A stretch of 7,561 nucleotides of DNA from Burkholderiales bacterium (GCA_947448105.1 CANFNE010000120.1:1-7561), one strand, 5' to 3'. Counted from the first letter of the stretch, positions 1-6,710 are shown. Program-made: numbers and translations. Notes: generated by a model not told the origin, from the letters alone.

Positions 1-2403
1 CAGTTCTCCATCAACCCGGTCGATGGCCGCATGGTGGTGATCGAGATGAACCCGCGCGTGTCGCGCTCAAGTGCGCTGGCGTCCAAGGCCACGGGTTTCC
101 CGATTGCCAAAATCGCCGCCAAGCTGGCGGTCGGCTTTACGCTGGACGAACTGCGCAACGACATCACCGGTGGCGCCACGCCTGCCAGTTTTGAGCCCAG
201 CATCGACTACGTGGTCACTAAGATTCCGCGTTTTGCGTTTGAGAAATTCCCCGCCGCCGACAGCCGCCTGACCACCCAAATGAAGTCGGTGGGCGAAGTC
301 ATGGCCATGGGCCGCACCTTCCAGGAATCCTTCCAAAAAGCCTTGCGCGGCTTGGAGGTCGGCGTGGACGGCATGAACGAGAAAACCCAGGACCGCGAAG
401 TGCTGGAAAAAGAGCTGGGCGAGCCCGGCCCTGAGCGCATCTGGTACGTGGGCGACGCGTTCGCCCAGGGCATGAGCGTGGACGAGGTGTTTGCGCTGAC
501 CAAGATTGATCCCTGGTTTTTGGTGCAGATTGAGCAAATCGTCAAAATTGAGCTCGAAATAGAGCAACTGCCCCAGCCCGCTACGGGTTCTGCGCTGGAA
601 GCCATGGACGCGGCCACGCTGCGCGCACTCAAGCAAAAAGGCTTTTCAGACCGCCGCCTGGCGCGCCAGTTCAAAACCACCGACACCGCTGTGCGCAACA
701 AGCGTATCGCTTTGGGCGTGCGCCCCGTCTACAAGCGGGTGGACACCTGCGCGGCTGAATTTGGTACGCACACCGCCTATATGTATTCCACTTACGAGGC
801 GCAAGGCGCCGAGTGCGAAGCGGCGCCGACCAACAACAAAAAAATCATGGTGCTCGGTGGCGGCCCCAACCGCATTGGCCAGGGCATCGAGTTTGACTAC
901 TGCTGCGTGCATGCGGCGCTGGCGATGCGCGAAGACGGGTACGAAACCATCATGGTCAATTGCAACCCCGAGACCGTGTCCACCGACTACGACACCTCGG
1001 ACCGCCTGTACTTTGAGCCGCTCACGCTTGAAGACGTGCTGGAAATCGTGGACAAAGAAAAGCCGGTCGGCGTGATCGTGCAATACGGCGGCCAAACGCC
1101 CTTGAAGCTTGCGTTGGACCTGGAAGCCAACGGCGTGCCCATCATCGGCACCAGCCCCGACATGATTGACGCCGCCGAAGACCGCGAGCGTTTCCAAAAG
1201 CTGCTGCACGCGCTGGAACTGCGCCAGCCGCCCAACGCCACCGCCCGCACCGAACCCGAAGCGCTGGAGAAAGCCGCCGCCCTGGGCTACCCGCTGGTGG
1301 TGCGCCCGAGCTATGTGCTGGGTGGCCGCGCCATGGAAATCGTGCACGAGCAACGCGACCTGGAGCGCTACATGCGCGAAGCCGTCAAGGTCAGCCACGA
1401 TTCACCCGTGCTGCTGGACCGCTTTTTGAACGACGCCATTGAGTGCGACGTGGACTGCATCCGCGACGCTACCGGCGCCACCTGGATTGGCGGCGTGATG
1501 GAGCACATCGAACAAGCCGGCGTACACAGCGGGGACTCGGCCTGTTCGCTGCCGCCCTACAGCCTGGGTGCTGCCACGGTGACCGAGATCAAACGCCAGA
1601 CGGCGGCCATGGCGCACGCGCTGCACGTGGTCGGCCTGATGAACGTGCAGTTTGCGATCCAGAACGTGGACGGCAAAGACGTCATTTATGTGCTCGAAGT
1701 GAACCCCCGCGCCAGCCGCACCGTGCCTTTTGTCAGCAAGGCCACCGGCGTGCAACTGGCCAAAGTGGCGGCGCGCTGCATGGTCGGGCAAACCCTGGCG
1801 CAGCAAGGCGTGACCCAAGAAGTGACGCCGCCGTATTTCAGCGTCAAGGAAGCGGTTTTCCCCTTCGTTAAATTCCCTGGCGTCGATACGATTTTGGGGC
1901 CAGAGATGAAGTCCACAGGCGAAGTGATGGGCGTGGGCAAGACCTTTGGAGAGGCTTTTGTCAAGTCGCAACTCGGTGCGGGTACCAAGCTGCCACGCTC
2001 GGGCCGGGCCTTTATCTCGGTCAAGCAAAGCGACAAGGCGCGCGCTGTGGAAGTGGCGCGCAAGCTCGCAGCCATGGGCTTTGAGCTGCTGGCCACCAAA
2101 GGCACGGCCCTGGCCATCAGCAGCGCAGGCGTGGCCTGCCGCACGGTGAACAAGGTCACCGAAGGCCGGCCGCACATTGTGGACATGATCAAAAACAACG
2201 AAGTCGCCCTGGTTGTCAACACGGTGGAAGAGCGGCGCAACGCGATTGCCGATTCGCGCCATATCCGCACCTCCGCGCTGCTGGCCCGGGTCACCACCTT
2301 CACCACCATTGCCGGCGCGGAAGCGGCGGTGGAAGGCATGAAATACCTTGACGATCTCGATGTGATTTCGGTGCAGGAAATGCACGCCCAACTGTTGGCA
2401 TAA
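1..2403 (+). CDS. carB: Carbamoyl-phosphate synthase large subunit, 5' end missing
   Basis: The large subunit makes carbamoyl phosphate from bicarbonate, two ATP and ammonia supplied by CarA, feeding pyrimidine and arginine synthesis in the cytosol. The reading frame is open from base 1 and gives 800 residues. The first codon is the Gln equivalent to E. coli Q285, so about 284 residues lie upstream and the full protein would be near 1084, normal for the family. The end of the first ATP-grasp half carries metal ligands E15 and N17 (VIEMNPR). An oligomerisation region follows (roughly residues 130-270). The second ATP-grasp half starts near 281 (MVLGGGPNRIGQG), with the CPSase signature at 430-444 (YPLVVRPSYVLGGRA) and metal ligands Q550, E566 and N568. 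The MGS-like allosteric domain fills about 665-800; T699, T702 and K718 match the E. coli UMP-site residues T974, T977 and K993, so pyrimidine feedback is probably kept. The product ends in the conserved ISVQEMHAQ. A terminator follows the stop. The identification is very secure. Confidence 0.98.
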   Translation, partial: QFSINPVDGRMVVIEMNPRVSRSSALASKATGFPIAKIAAKLAVGFTLDELRNDITGGATPASFEPSIDYVVTKIPRFAFEKFPAADSRLTTQMKSVGEVMAMGRTFQESFQKALRGLEVGVDGMNEKTQDREVLEKELGEPGPERIWYVGDAFAQGMSVDEVFALTKIDPWFLVQIEQIVKIELEIEQLPQPATGSALEAMDAATLRALKQKGFSDRRLARQFKTTDTAVRNKRIALGVRPVYKRVDTCAAEFGTHTAYMYSTYEAQGAECEAAPTNNKKIMVLGGGPNRIGQGIEFDYCCVHAALAMREDGYETIMVNCNPETVSTDYDTSDRLYFEPLTLEDVLEIVDKEKPVGVIVQYGGQTPLKLALDLEANGVPIIGTSPDMIDAAEDRERFQKLLHALELRQPPNATARTEPEALEKAAALGYPLVVRPSYVLGGRAMEIVHEQRDLERYMREAVKVSHDSPVLLDRFLNDAIECDVDCIRDATGATWIGGVMEHIEQAGVHSGDSACSLPPYSLGAATVTEIKRQTAAMAHALHVVGLMNVQFAIQNVDGKDVIYVLEVNPRASRTVPFVSKATGVQLAKVAARCMVGQTLAQQGVTQEVTPPYFSVKEAVFPFVKFPGVDTILGPEMKSTGEVMGVGKTFGEAFVKSQLGAGTKLPRSGRAFISVKQSDKARAVEVARKLAAMGFELLATKGTALAISSAGVACRTVNKVTEGRPHIVDMIKNNEVALVVNTVEERRNAIADSRHIRTSALLARVTTFTTIAGAEAAVEGMKYLDDLDVISVQEMHAQLLA

Positions 2404-2419
2404 TCCGCAGCTTCCATGC

Positions 2420-2466
2420 CGGGACAGTGCAGCGTTTGCGCGCGGTACTGTCCCGTGTTGTTTTTC
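2420..2466 (+). terminator. Intrinsic terminator after carB
   Basis: A perfect 9-bp stem pairs CGGGACAGT (2420-2428) with ACTGTCCCG (2447-2455) around an 18-nt loop, and the T-rich run TGTTGTTTTT (2456-2465) follows at once. It begins 17 bases past the carB stop. This is the classic rho-independent layout, except for the rather long loop. It should end or reduce carB transcription. Because no clear promoter is seen between it and greA, some read-through may supply greA. Confidence 0.8.
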
Positions 2467-2491
2467 TGACCCCCGTTTACCTCTTTTTCCT

Positions 2492-2968
2492 ATGGCCACC
2501 ATCCCCCTGACCAAGCGCGGCGCCGAGATCCTCAAAGCCGAGCTGCACAAGCTCAAGACCGTGGAGCGTCCGTGGGTGATCAATGCCATTTCTGAGGCCC
2601 GCGCCCAGGGCGACCTGAGCGAAAACGCCGAATACGACGCCGCCAAAGACCGCCAGGGCTTTATCGAAGGCCGTATTCAGGAAGTAGAAGGCAAACTTTC
2701 TGCCGCGCAAATCATCGACCCCCAGGCGCTGGACGCGGGCGGGCGCATCGTGTTTGGCACAACGGTGGACTTGGAAGAAGAGGAAACCGGCGAACGCGTC
2801 ACCTACCAAATCGTGGGCGAAGACGAGGCCGACCTCAAACTTGGCTTGATCAACATCAGTTCGCCCATTGCCCGGGCCCTGATTGGCAAGGAAGAGGGCG
2901 ACACCGCCGTGGTGATTGCGCCGGGCGGCGACAAGGCCTACGAAATCGTGGCCGTGCGCTACGTCTGA
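2492..2968 (+). CDS. greA: Transcription elongation factor GreA
   Basis: GreA enters the RNA polymerase secondary channel and stimulates cleavage of the backtracked RNA 3' end, restarting stalled complexes and raising fidelity. The protein has 158 residues, the same length as E. coli GreA, and aligns from its first residues (MATIPLTKRGAE against MQAIPMTLRGAE), which fixes the ATG. The N-terminal antiparallel coiled coil covers about 1-75 and keeps the acidic tip residues D41 and E44 (QGDLSENAEY). The FKBP-like C-terminal domain covers about 80-158, with the conserved stretch NISSPIARALIGKEEGD. The bases before the ATG are pyrimidine-rich (TTTACCTCTTTTTCCT) and contain no Shine-Dalgarno motif. 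The gene sits 88 bp after carB, behind a terminator, and 13 bp before the likely start of a small membrane protein gene, with which it may share a transcript. Confidence 0.98.
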   Translation: MATIPLTKRGAEILKAELHKLKTVERPWVINAISEARAQGDLSENAEYDAAKDRQGFIEGRIQEVEGKLSAAQIIDPQALDAGGRIVFGTTVDLEEEETGERVTYQIVGEDEADLKLGLINISSPIARALIGKEEGDTAVVIAPGGDKAYEIVAVRYV

Positions 2969-2981
2969 GCGGCGCGCGCTG

Positions 2982-3431
2982 GTGGCAGCTCTACTCTCCT
3001 TGTGGCTTGCCGCCGCCTGGTGGGCCAGCATGAGCCTGCTGGGTTTTGTGGTGGTGCCCCTGCTGTTTATGCACTTGCCCACGCCAGCGATGGCCGGCGC
3101 GATGGCAGCCCATTTGTTCAGCGCGCAAACCTGGGTGTCCTGTGCCTGCGCTGGGGTGCTGCTGGTACTGAACCGTAACCGGCAAGCGCCAGCGGTGTTT
3201 GGCAGCGAACGGCCAAAAATTGCATGGTTGTCCCTGCTCGTCAGCCTCGGTTTGCTCAGCGCTGTGCTGGCCGAATGGCTCGTAGCCCCGCGCATCGTGG
3301 CGCACGAAGACTTGCAACTCTGGCACCGCATTGGCAGCGCCCTGTACTTGTTGCAATGGCTGTGTGCGGTCGCCGTTTTTGGGCTGCTCCTGCGGCGCCA
3401 GGCCAGGGCCCGGACGCAGTGGCACGCTTAA
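2982..3431 (+). CDS. DUF4149-type four-helix membrane protein, function unknown
   Basis: This small inner-membrane protein has 149 residues when read from GTG 2982. Four hydrophobic segments are visible at about 2-29, 38-63, 80-101 and 117-137, joined by short loops, and the tail is basic (RRQARARTQ). The PLLFMHLPTP, SAQTW and APRIVAHED motifs resemble the DUF4149 proteins that I recall beside greA in Comamonadaceae; this match is from memory. No enzyme motif is visible and the role is unknown. Start choice: the frame stays open back to TTG 2916 inside greA, but that would add an Arg-rich stretch that is merely greA read out of frame. GTG 2982 puts the first helix at the N terminus, as in relatives, and lies 13 bases after the greA stop. 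The SD is weak at best (GAGCGG, 2967-2972). The gene is probably co-transcribed with greA. Its stop is 4 bp from the stop of yhbY on the other strand. Confidence 0.82.
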   Translation: MAALLSLWLAAAWWASMSLLGFVVVPLLFMHLPTPAMAGAMAAHLFSAQTWVSCACAGVLLVLNRNRQAPAVFGSERPKIAWLSLLVSLGLLSAVLAEWLVAPRIVAHEDLQLWHRIGSALYLLQWLCAVAVFGLLLRRQARARTQWHA

Positions 3432-3435
3432 ACCC

Positions 3436-3918
3436 CTAGGTCTGGCTGCGTTTTTTGACGCTGGTTTGGGGCTTGGGCTTGGCCCGCTTGACGTTGCCGC
3501 CTGCCGTGAGGCGCTGGTTGCCCAGCACGCGCAAGGTCTTGACTTCGGGGCGCTGACCGGCGCGCTTGCTGTATTTCAGGACTTTGAAGTCGCGCGGACC
3601 GGCCATACGGTCCTCTTCCACCGCCTTCTCTTTGACCGTATCGGGTAGCGGGCGCCACAGCACCAGCAGTTTGCCGATGTGTTGGATGGGCGCGGCGCTG
3701 AGTTCGTCGGCCAGAGTCTGGAACATGGCTTCGCGGGCCACGCGGTCGTCCGAGAAAACACGCACCTTGATCAGGCCATGGGCGTTGAGCGCACCATCGG
3801 CTTCTTTTTTGACGTTGGCGGTCAGGCCGTCGTTGCCGACCATGACCACGGGGTCAAGGTGGTGCGCATCGGCGCGGTGTACTTTGCGCTGGGCAGGGGT
3901 AAGTTGTATTTGGGGCAT
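3436..3918 (-). CDS. yhbY: YhbY family RNA-binding ribosome assembly protein (CRM domain)
   Basis: This single CRM-domain protein binds pre-50S ribosomal particles. The 160 residues begin MPQIQLTPAQRK and the CRM fold spans about 5-95, with the GxxG RNA-binding loop at G28-N-D-G31 (VMVGNDGLT), then HGLIKVRV and the closing strand HIGKLLVLWRP. E. coli YhbY has 97 residues; here about 60 more follow, rich in Lys and Arg (KRAGQRPEVK, KRAKPKPQTSVKKRSQT), probably flexible and RNA-contacting. Such tails seem usual in Burkholderiales. The ATG at 3916-3918 is chosen because the frame stays open far upstream only through antisense rlmE, and family alignment begins at this Met. No SD precedes it. It diverges from rlmE, as in E. 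coli, and both products act on the large ribosomal subunit. Confidence 0.93.
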   Translation of the reverse strand: MPQIQLTPAQRKVHRADAHHLDPVVMVGNDGLTANVKKEADGALNAHGLIKVRVFSDDRVAREAMFQTLADELSAAPIQHIGKLLVLWRPLPDTVKEKAVEEDRMAGPRDFKVLKYSKRAGQRPEVKTLRVLGNQRLTAGGNVKRAKPKPQTSVKKRSQT

Positions 3919-3936
3919 GCCGGTATTATCGGCGCA
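3919..3936. promoter_or_regulatory. 18-bp divergent start region between yhbY and rlmE
   Basis: The whole space between the two start codons is 18 bp. It contains TATTAT on the plus strand (3924-3929) and, overlapping it on the minus strand, GATAAT (3930 down to 3925). Each matches the sigma-70 -10 consensus at five of six bases. Each lies about 7 bases before the facing ATG, so transcription from either would start at or beside the start codon and give a leaderless message. No good -35 hexamer is seen for either. Neither gene has a Shine-Dalgarno site. The alternative is that promoters lie further back, inside the opposite gene. Confidence 0.4.
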
Positions 3937-4638
3937 ATGAAAAAAACTCCCTCTGCGCCCAGCCCCGCTGCGGCCGCTGGCACGCCCAAGCCGTCCATCA
4001 AGGGAAAAAAGGTCAACAAGGCCTGGCTGCACGACCACATCAACGACCCCTACGTCAAGCTCGCTTCGCGCGAAGGCTACCGGGCGCGCGCCGCCTACAA
4101 GCTCAAGGAGATTGATGAAACATTTGGGCTGGTCAAGCCCGGCCAGCTGGTAGTGGACTTGGGCTGCACGCCCGGCGCCTGGAGCCAGTATTTGCGCCGG
4201 CGCATGTCGCCCCAGGGCGCGGCCGTGGGCGACTTGAACGGCACCATCATCGGCTTGGACTTGCTGGCCATGGAGCCGATTGAGGGCGTGCACTTCATTC
4301 AGGGCGACTTTCGCGAGGCCGAGGTGCTGGCGCAGCTGGAGGCGGCGCTGGCCGGTCGCCAGGCCGATGTGGTGGTGTCGGACATGGCGCCCAATCTGTC
4401 GGGCATCTCCTCTGCCGACGCCGCGCGCATCGAGTACCTGGTGGAACTGGCCATCGAATTTGCCCAAAACCACATGAAACCCGAGGGCGCGCTGGTGGCT
4501 AAGGTGTTCCATGGAGGCAGCTACAACGATGTGGTTCAGCGCTTCAAGGCGGCATTCCATACCGTCAAACCCTACAAGCCCAAGGCCTCGCGCGACCGCT
4601 CGTCCGAGACCTTCCTGGTCGGTATCGGGCTGAAATAA
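3937..4638 (+). CDS. rlmE: 23S rRNA (uridine-2552-2'-O)-methyltransferase RlmE
   Basis: RlmE (FtsJ/RrmJ) uses SAM to methylate the 2'-OH of U2552 in the A-loop of 23S rRNA, a late step of 50S maturation. The protein has 233 residues against 209 in E. coli. The catalytic K-D-K-E tetrad is complete: K55 (AAYKLKEID), D149 (SDMAPN), K189 (AKVFHG) and E224 (SSETFLVG). The SAM loop reads VVDLGCTPGAWSQYL (72-86), where E. coli has LGAAPGGWSQ. Extra length comes from a Lys/Pro/Ala-rich N terminus (about 1-28) and an insert of 8 residues near 92-102. ATG 3937 is used; the frame is open further upstream but only through antisense yhbY. There is no SD, and the sequence just before the ATG is TATTATCGGCGCA. 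It is divergent from yhbY and lies 149 bp before ftsH, its operon partner in E. coli. Confidence 0.97.
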   Translation: MKKTPSAPSPAAAAGTPKPSIKGKKVNKAWLHDHINDPYVKLASREGYRARAAYKLKEIDETFGLVKPGQLVVDLGCTPGAWSQYLRRRMSPQGAAVGDLNGTIIGLDLLAMEPIEGVHFIQGDFREAEVLAQLEAALAGRQADVVVSDMAPNLSGISSADAARIEYLVELAIEFAQNHMKPEGALVAKVFHGGSYNDVVQRFKAAFHTVKPYKPKASRDRSSETFLVGIGLK

Positions 4639-4641
4639 CAG

Positions 4642-4690
4642 GCGCACGCCCGGTGCGCGCCGTGTCACAAGGCCTTGATGCGCTTGTGGC
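4642..4690 (+). other. Two consecutive hairpins after rlmE
   Basis: The first hairpin pairs GCGCAC (4642-4647) with GTGCGC (4653-4658) around a 5-nt loop, starting 4 bases past the rlmE stop. The second pairs GTCACAAG (4664-4671) with CTTGTGGC (4683-4690), 8 bp including one G-U pair, around an 11-nt loop. Neither has a directly adjoining T run, so they are not canonical intrinsic terminators. They may protect the rlmE 3' end or help a factor-dependent stop. Otherwise the stretch 4639-4719 shows nothing recognisable. Confidence 0.45.
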
Positions 4691-4719
4691 TGATTCATGC
4701 AAATAGTCGCTTTTCGCGC

Positions 4720-4748
4720 CTTGAAACCACTAAAATGCGGCGCATGTA
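4720..4748 (+). promoter_or_regulatory. Sigma-32-like heat-shock promoter for ftsH
   Basis: CTTGAAA at 4720-4726 is an exact match to the core of the sigma-32 -35 element. After a 13-bp spacer comes GCGCATGTA (4740-4748), which matches CCCCATNTA at six of its eight fixed positions. Transcription would start near 4755, leaving a leader of about 33 nt with a good SD before ftsH. ftsH is a sigma-32 regulon member in E. coli, so sequence and known biology agree. A sigma-70-like TAAAAT (4731-4736) also lies here, but its -35 region is poor. Confidence 0.6.
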
Positions 4749-4777
4749 GGCAAGGTATCTTCTCTTGCGCCCTAACT

Positions 4778-4781
4778 GGAG
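4778..4781 (+). promoter_or_regulatory. Ribosome binding site fixing the TTG start of ftsH
   Basis: GGAG sits 6 bases before TTG 4788. An in-frame TAA at 4773-4775 blocks any longer reading, and no in-frame ATG or GTG lies between it and the TTG. The first in-frame ATG downstream codes for Met inside the second membrane helix. The TTG is therefore the only workable start. Confidence 0.8.
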
Positions 4782-4787
4782 CTTCGC

Positions 4788-6710
4788 TTGAACAATCAGT
4801 GGTTTTCAAAAATTGCGGTCTGGCTGGTCATTGGCCTGGTACTTTTTACCGTCTTCAAGCAATTTGACTCGCACGGCGGCGCCAGCGGCACCACCCTGGG
4901 CTACTCCGATTTCCTCGAAGAAGTCCGCAACAAGCACATCAAAAGCGCCGTAATCCAAGAGGGCCAGGGCGGCACTGAAATCATCGCGCTGACCACCGAC
5001 GAGCGCCGCATCAAAACCACCGCCACCTACCTGGACCGCGGCTTGGTCGGCGACCTGATCTCTAACGGCGTAAAGTTTGACGTCAAGCCCCGCGAAGAAG
5101 GTTCTTTGCTCATGACGCTGCTGGTGAGCTGGGGCCCCATGCTGCTCTTGATCGGCGTCTGGGTGTATTTCATGCGCCAAATGCAGGGTGGTGGTAAGGG
5201 CGGGGCGTTTAGTTTTGGTAAGAGCAAAGCTCGTTTGCTGGACGAAAACACCAATACCGTGACCTTTGCGGACGTAGCCGGTTGCGACGAGGCCAAGGAA
5301 GAAGTCAAGGAAGTCGTGGACTTTTTGAAAGACCCGACCAAATTTCAAAAGCTGGGTGGCCGCATTCCACGCGGTTTGTTGCTGGTAGGCCCTCCGGGAA
5401 CCGGCAAAACCCTGCTTGCCAAGTCGATTGCGGGCGAAGCCAAAGTACCGTTTTTCAGCATTTCGGGTTCCGACTTTGTGGAAATGTTTGTCGGCGTGGG
5501 CGCGTCCCGCGTGCGCGACATGTTCGACAACGCCAAAAAGAACGCGCCTTGCATCATCTTTATTGACGAAATCGACGCCGTGGGCCGCCAGCGTGGCGCC
5601 GGTTTGGGCGGCGGCAACGACGAGCGCGAACAAACCTTGAACCAGATGCTGGTCGAGATGGACGGCTTTGAGACCAACGTCGGTGTGATCGTGGTGGCAG
5701 CCACCAACCGCCCCGACATTTTGGACGCCGCGCTCTTGCGCCCCGGCCGCTTTGACCGCCAGGTCTATGTGACGCTGCCCGACATCCGCGGCCGCGAGCA
5801 AATCTTGAATGTGCACATGCGCAAAGTGCCGGTGGCACAGGACGTGAACCCCGGCGTGATTGCCCGTGGCACGCCTGGTATGTCTGGCGCGGACTTGGCC
5901 AATCTGTGCAACGAAGCCGCTCTGATGGCCGCGCGGCGCAACGCCCGCCTGGTGGAAATGCAGGATTTCGAAAAGGCCAAGGACAAGATTCTGATGGGCC
6001 CTGAGCGCAAGAGCATGGTCATGCCCGAAGGCGAGCGCCGCAACACGGCCTACCACGAGTCCGGCCACGCCCTGATCGGCAAGCTGCTGCCCAAGTGCGA
6101 CCCGGTGCACAAGGTCACCATCATTCCCCGGGGCCGCGCCCTGGGCGTGACCATGAGTCTGCCCGCGCAAGACCGCTATTCCTACGACAGCGAATACATG
6201 CTCAACCAGATCAGCATGCTGTTTGGTGGCCGCATTGCCGAAGAAGTGTTCATGAAACAAATGACCACCGGTGCGAGCAACGACTTTGAACGCGCCACCT
6301 CGATCGCCCGTGACATGGTGACCCGTTACGGCATGACCGATGCGCTCGGCCCCATGGTGTACGCCGAAAACGAGGGCGAGGTCTTCTTGGGCCGCTCGGT
6401 GACCAAAACCACCACCATGAGCGAGCAGACCATGCAAAAGGTGGACTCGGAGGTGCGGCGCATCATCGACCAGCAGTACTTGCAGGCGCGCACGCTGATT
6501 GAAGAAAACCAGGACAAGATCCACGCCATGGCCAAGGCCTTGCTGGAATGGGAAACCATAGACAGCGAGCAGCTCGACGACATCATGGCTGGCAAAGAGC
6601 CGCGTCCGCCCAAAGACTGGTCGCCCCGCGTGCCCAGCGCTGGTTCTGGCGATGGCGGCAGCCCTCCAACGGCCACCGTGACGCCAGAGCCTGCCACAAC
6701 GGCGGCCTAA
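4788..6710 (+). CDS. ftsH: ATP-dependent zinc metalloprotease FtsH
   Basis: FtsH is a hexameric AAA+ protease of the inner membrane that pulls out and degrades misassembled membrane proteins and, in E. coli, short-lived regulators such as sigma-32 and LpxC. The 640 residues are close to the 644 of E. coli. Membrane helix 1 covers about 7-24, a periplasmic domain 25-106, and helix 2 107-128. The ATPase has Walker A GPPGTGKT (201-208, K207), pore loop FVGVG (from F234), Walker B with D260 and E261, and a second region of homology starting at N307 with arginine fingers R318 and R321. The protease domain has HESGH (423-427) and third zinc ligand D499 (ASNDFERA). The tail after about residue 600 is Pro/Ser/Thr/Gly-rich and ends in a nonpolar Ala pair. 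All active residues are present. Translation starts at TTG and a sigma-32-like promoter lies upstream. Most of the minus strand opposite is also open, but it is only a codon-bias shadow. Confidence 0.98.
   Translation: MNNQWFSKIAVWLVIGLVLFTVFKQFDSHGGASGTTLGYSDFLEEVRNKHIKSAVIQEGQGGTEIIALTTDERRIKTTATYLDRGLVGDLISNGVKFDVKPREEGSLLMTLLVSWGPMLLLIGVWVYFMRQMQGGGKGGAFSFGKSKARLLDENTNTVTFADVAGCDEAKEEVKEVVDFLKDPTKFQKLGGRIPRGLLLVGPPGTGKTLLAKSIAGEAKVPFFSISGSDFVEMFVGVGASRVRDMFDNAKKNAPCIIFIDEIDAVGRQRGAGLGGGNDEREQTLNQMLVEMDGFETNVGVIVVAATNRPDILDAALLRPGRFDRQVYVTLPDIRGREQILNVHMRKVPVAQDVNPGVIARGTPGMSGADLANLCNEAALMAARRNARLVEMQDFEKAKDKILMGPERKSMVMPEGERRNTAYHESGHALIGKLLPKCDPVHKVTIIPRGRALGVTMSLPAQDRYSYDSEYMLNQISMLFGGRIAEEVFMKQMTTGASNDFERATSIARDMVTRYGMTDALGPMVYAENEGEVFLGRSVTKTTTMSEQTMQKVDSEVRRIIDQQYLQARTLIEENQDKIHAMAKALLEWETIDSEQLDDIMAGKEPRPPKDWSPRVPSAGSGDGGSPPTATVTPEPATTAA

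Noticed and set aside
1402..2646. 414-codon minus-strand frame across the carB end and greA start
   Set aside because: It is a shadow of two certain genes and runs through the intergenic terminator, with low-complexity His/Gly/Arg content.
2916..2981. TTG 2916 as start of the DUF4149 protein
   Set aside because: It would overlap greA by 53 bases and add an Arg-rich segment that is greA in another frame. GTG 2982 places the first helix as expected.
3450..3466. Possible bidirectional terminator around the T run GCGTTTTTTGACGC
   Set aside because: Only 3 bp of stem can form, and the T run is coding sequence (Lys codons) of the yhbY tail.
3679..3936. Upstream extension of the rlmE frame
   Set aside because: It is antisense to yhbY and gives no RlmE-like sequence. 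ATG 3937 gives the expected Lys-rich N terminus.
4744..4749. ATG-TAG start-stop upstream of ftsH
   Set aside because: It lies within the proposed -10 element, so it is probably not in the ftsH message. It would matter only if transcription begins further upstream.
3919..4809. Long N-terminal extension of the yhbY frame on the minus strand (457 codons in all)
   Set aside because: The extra part is exactly antisense to rlmE and has no family likeness. YhbY alignment starts at the Met at 3918.
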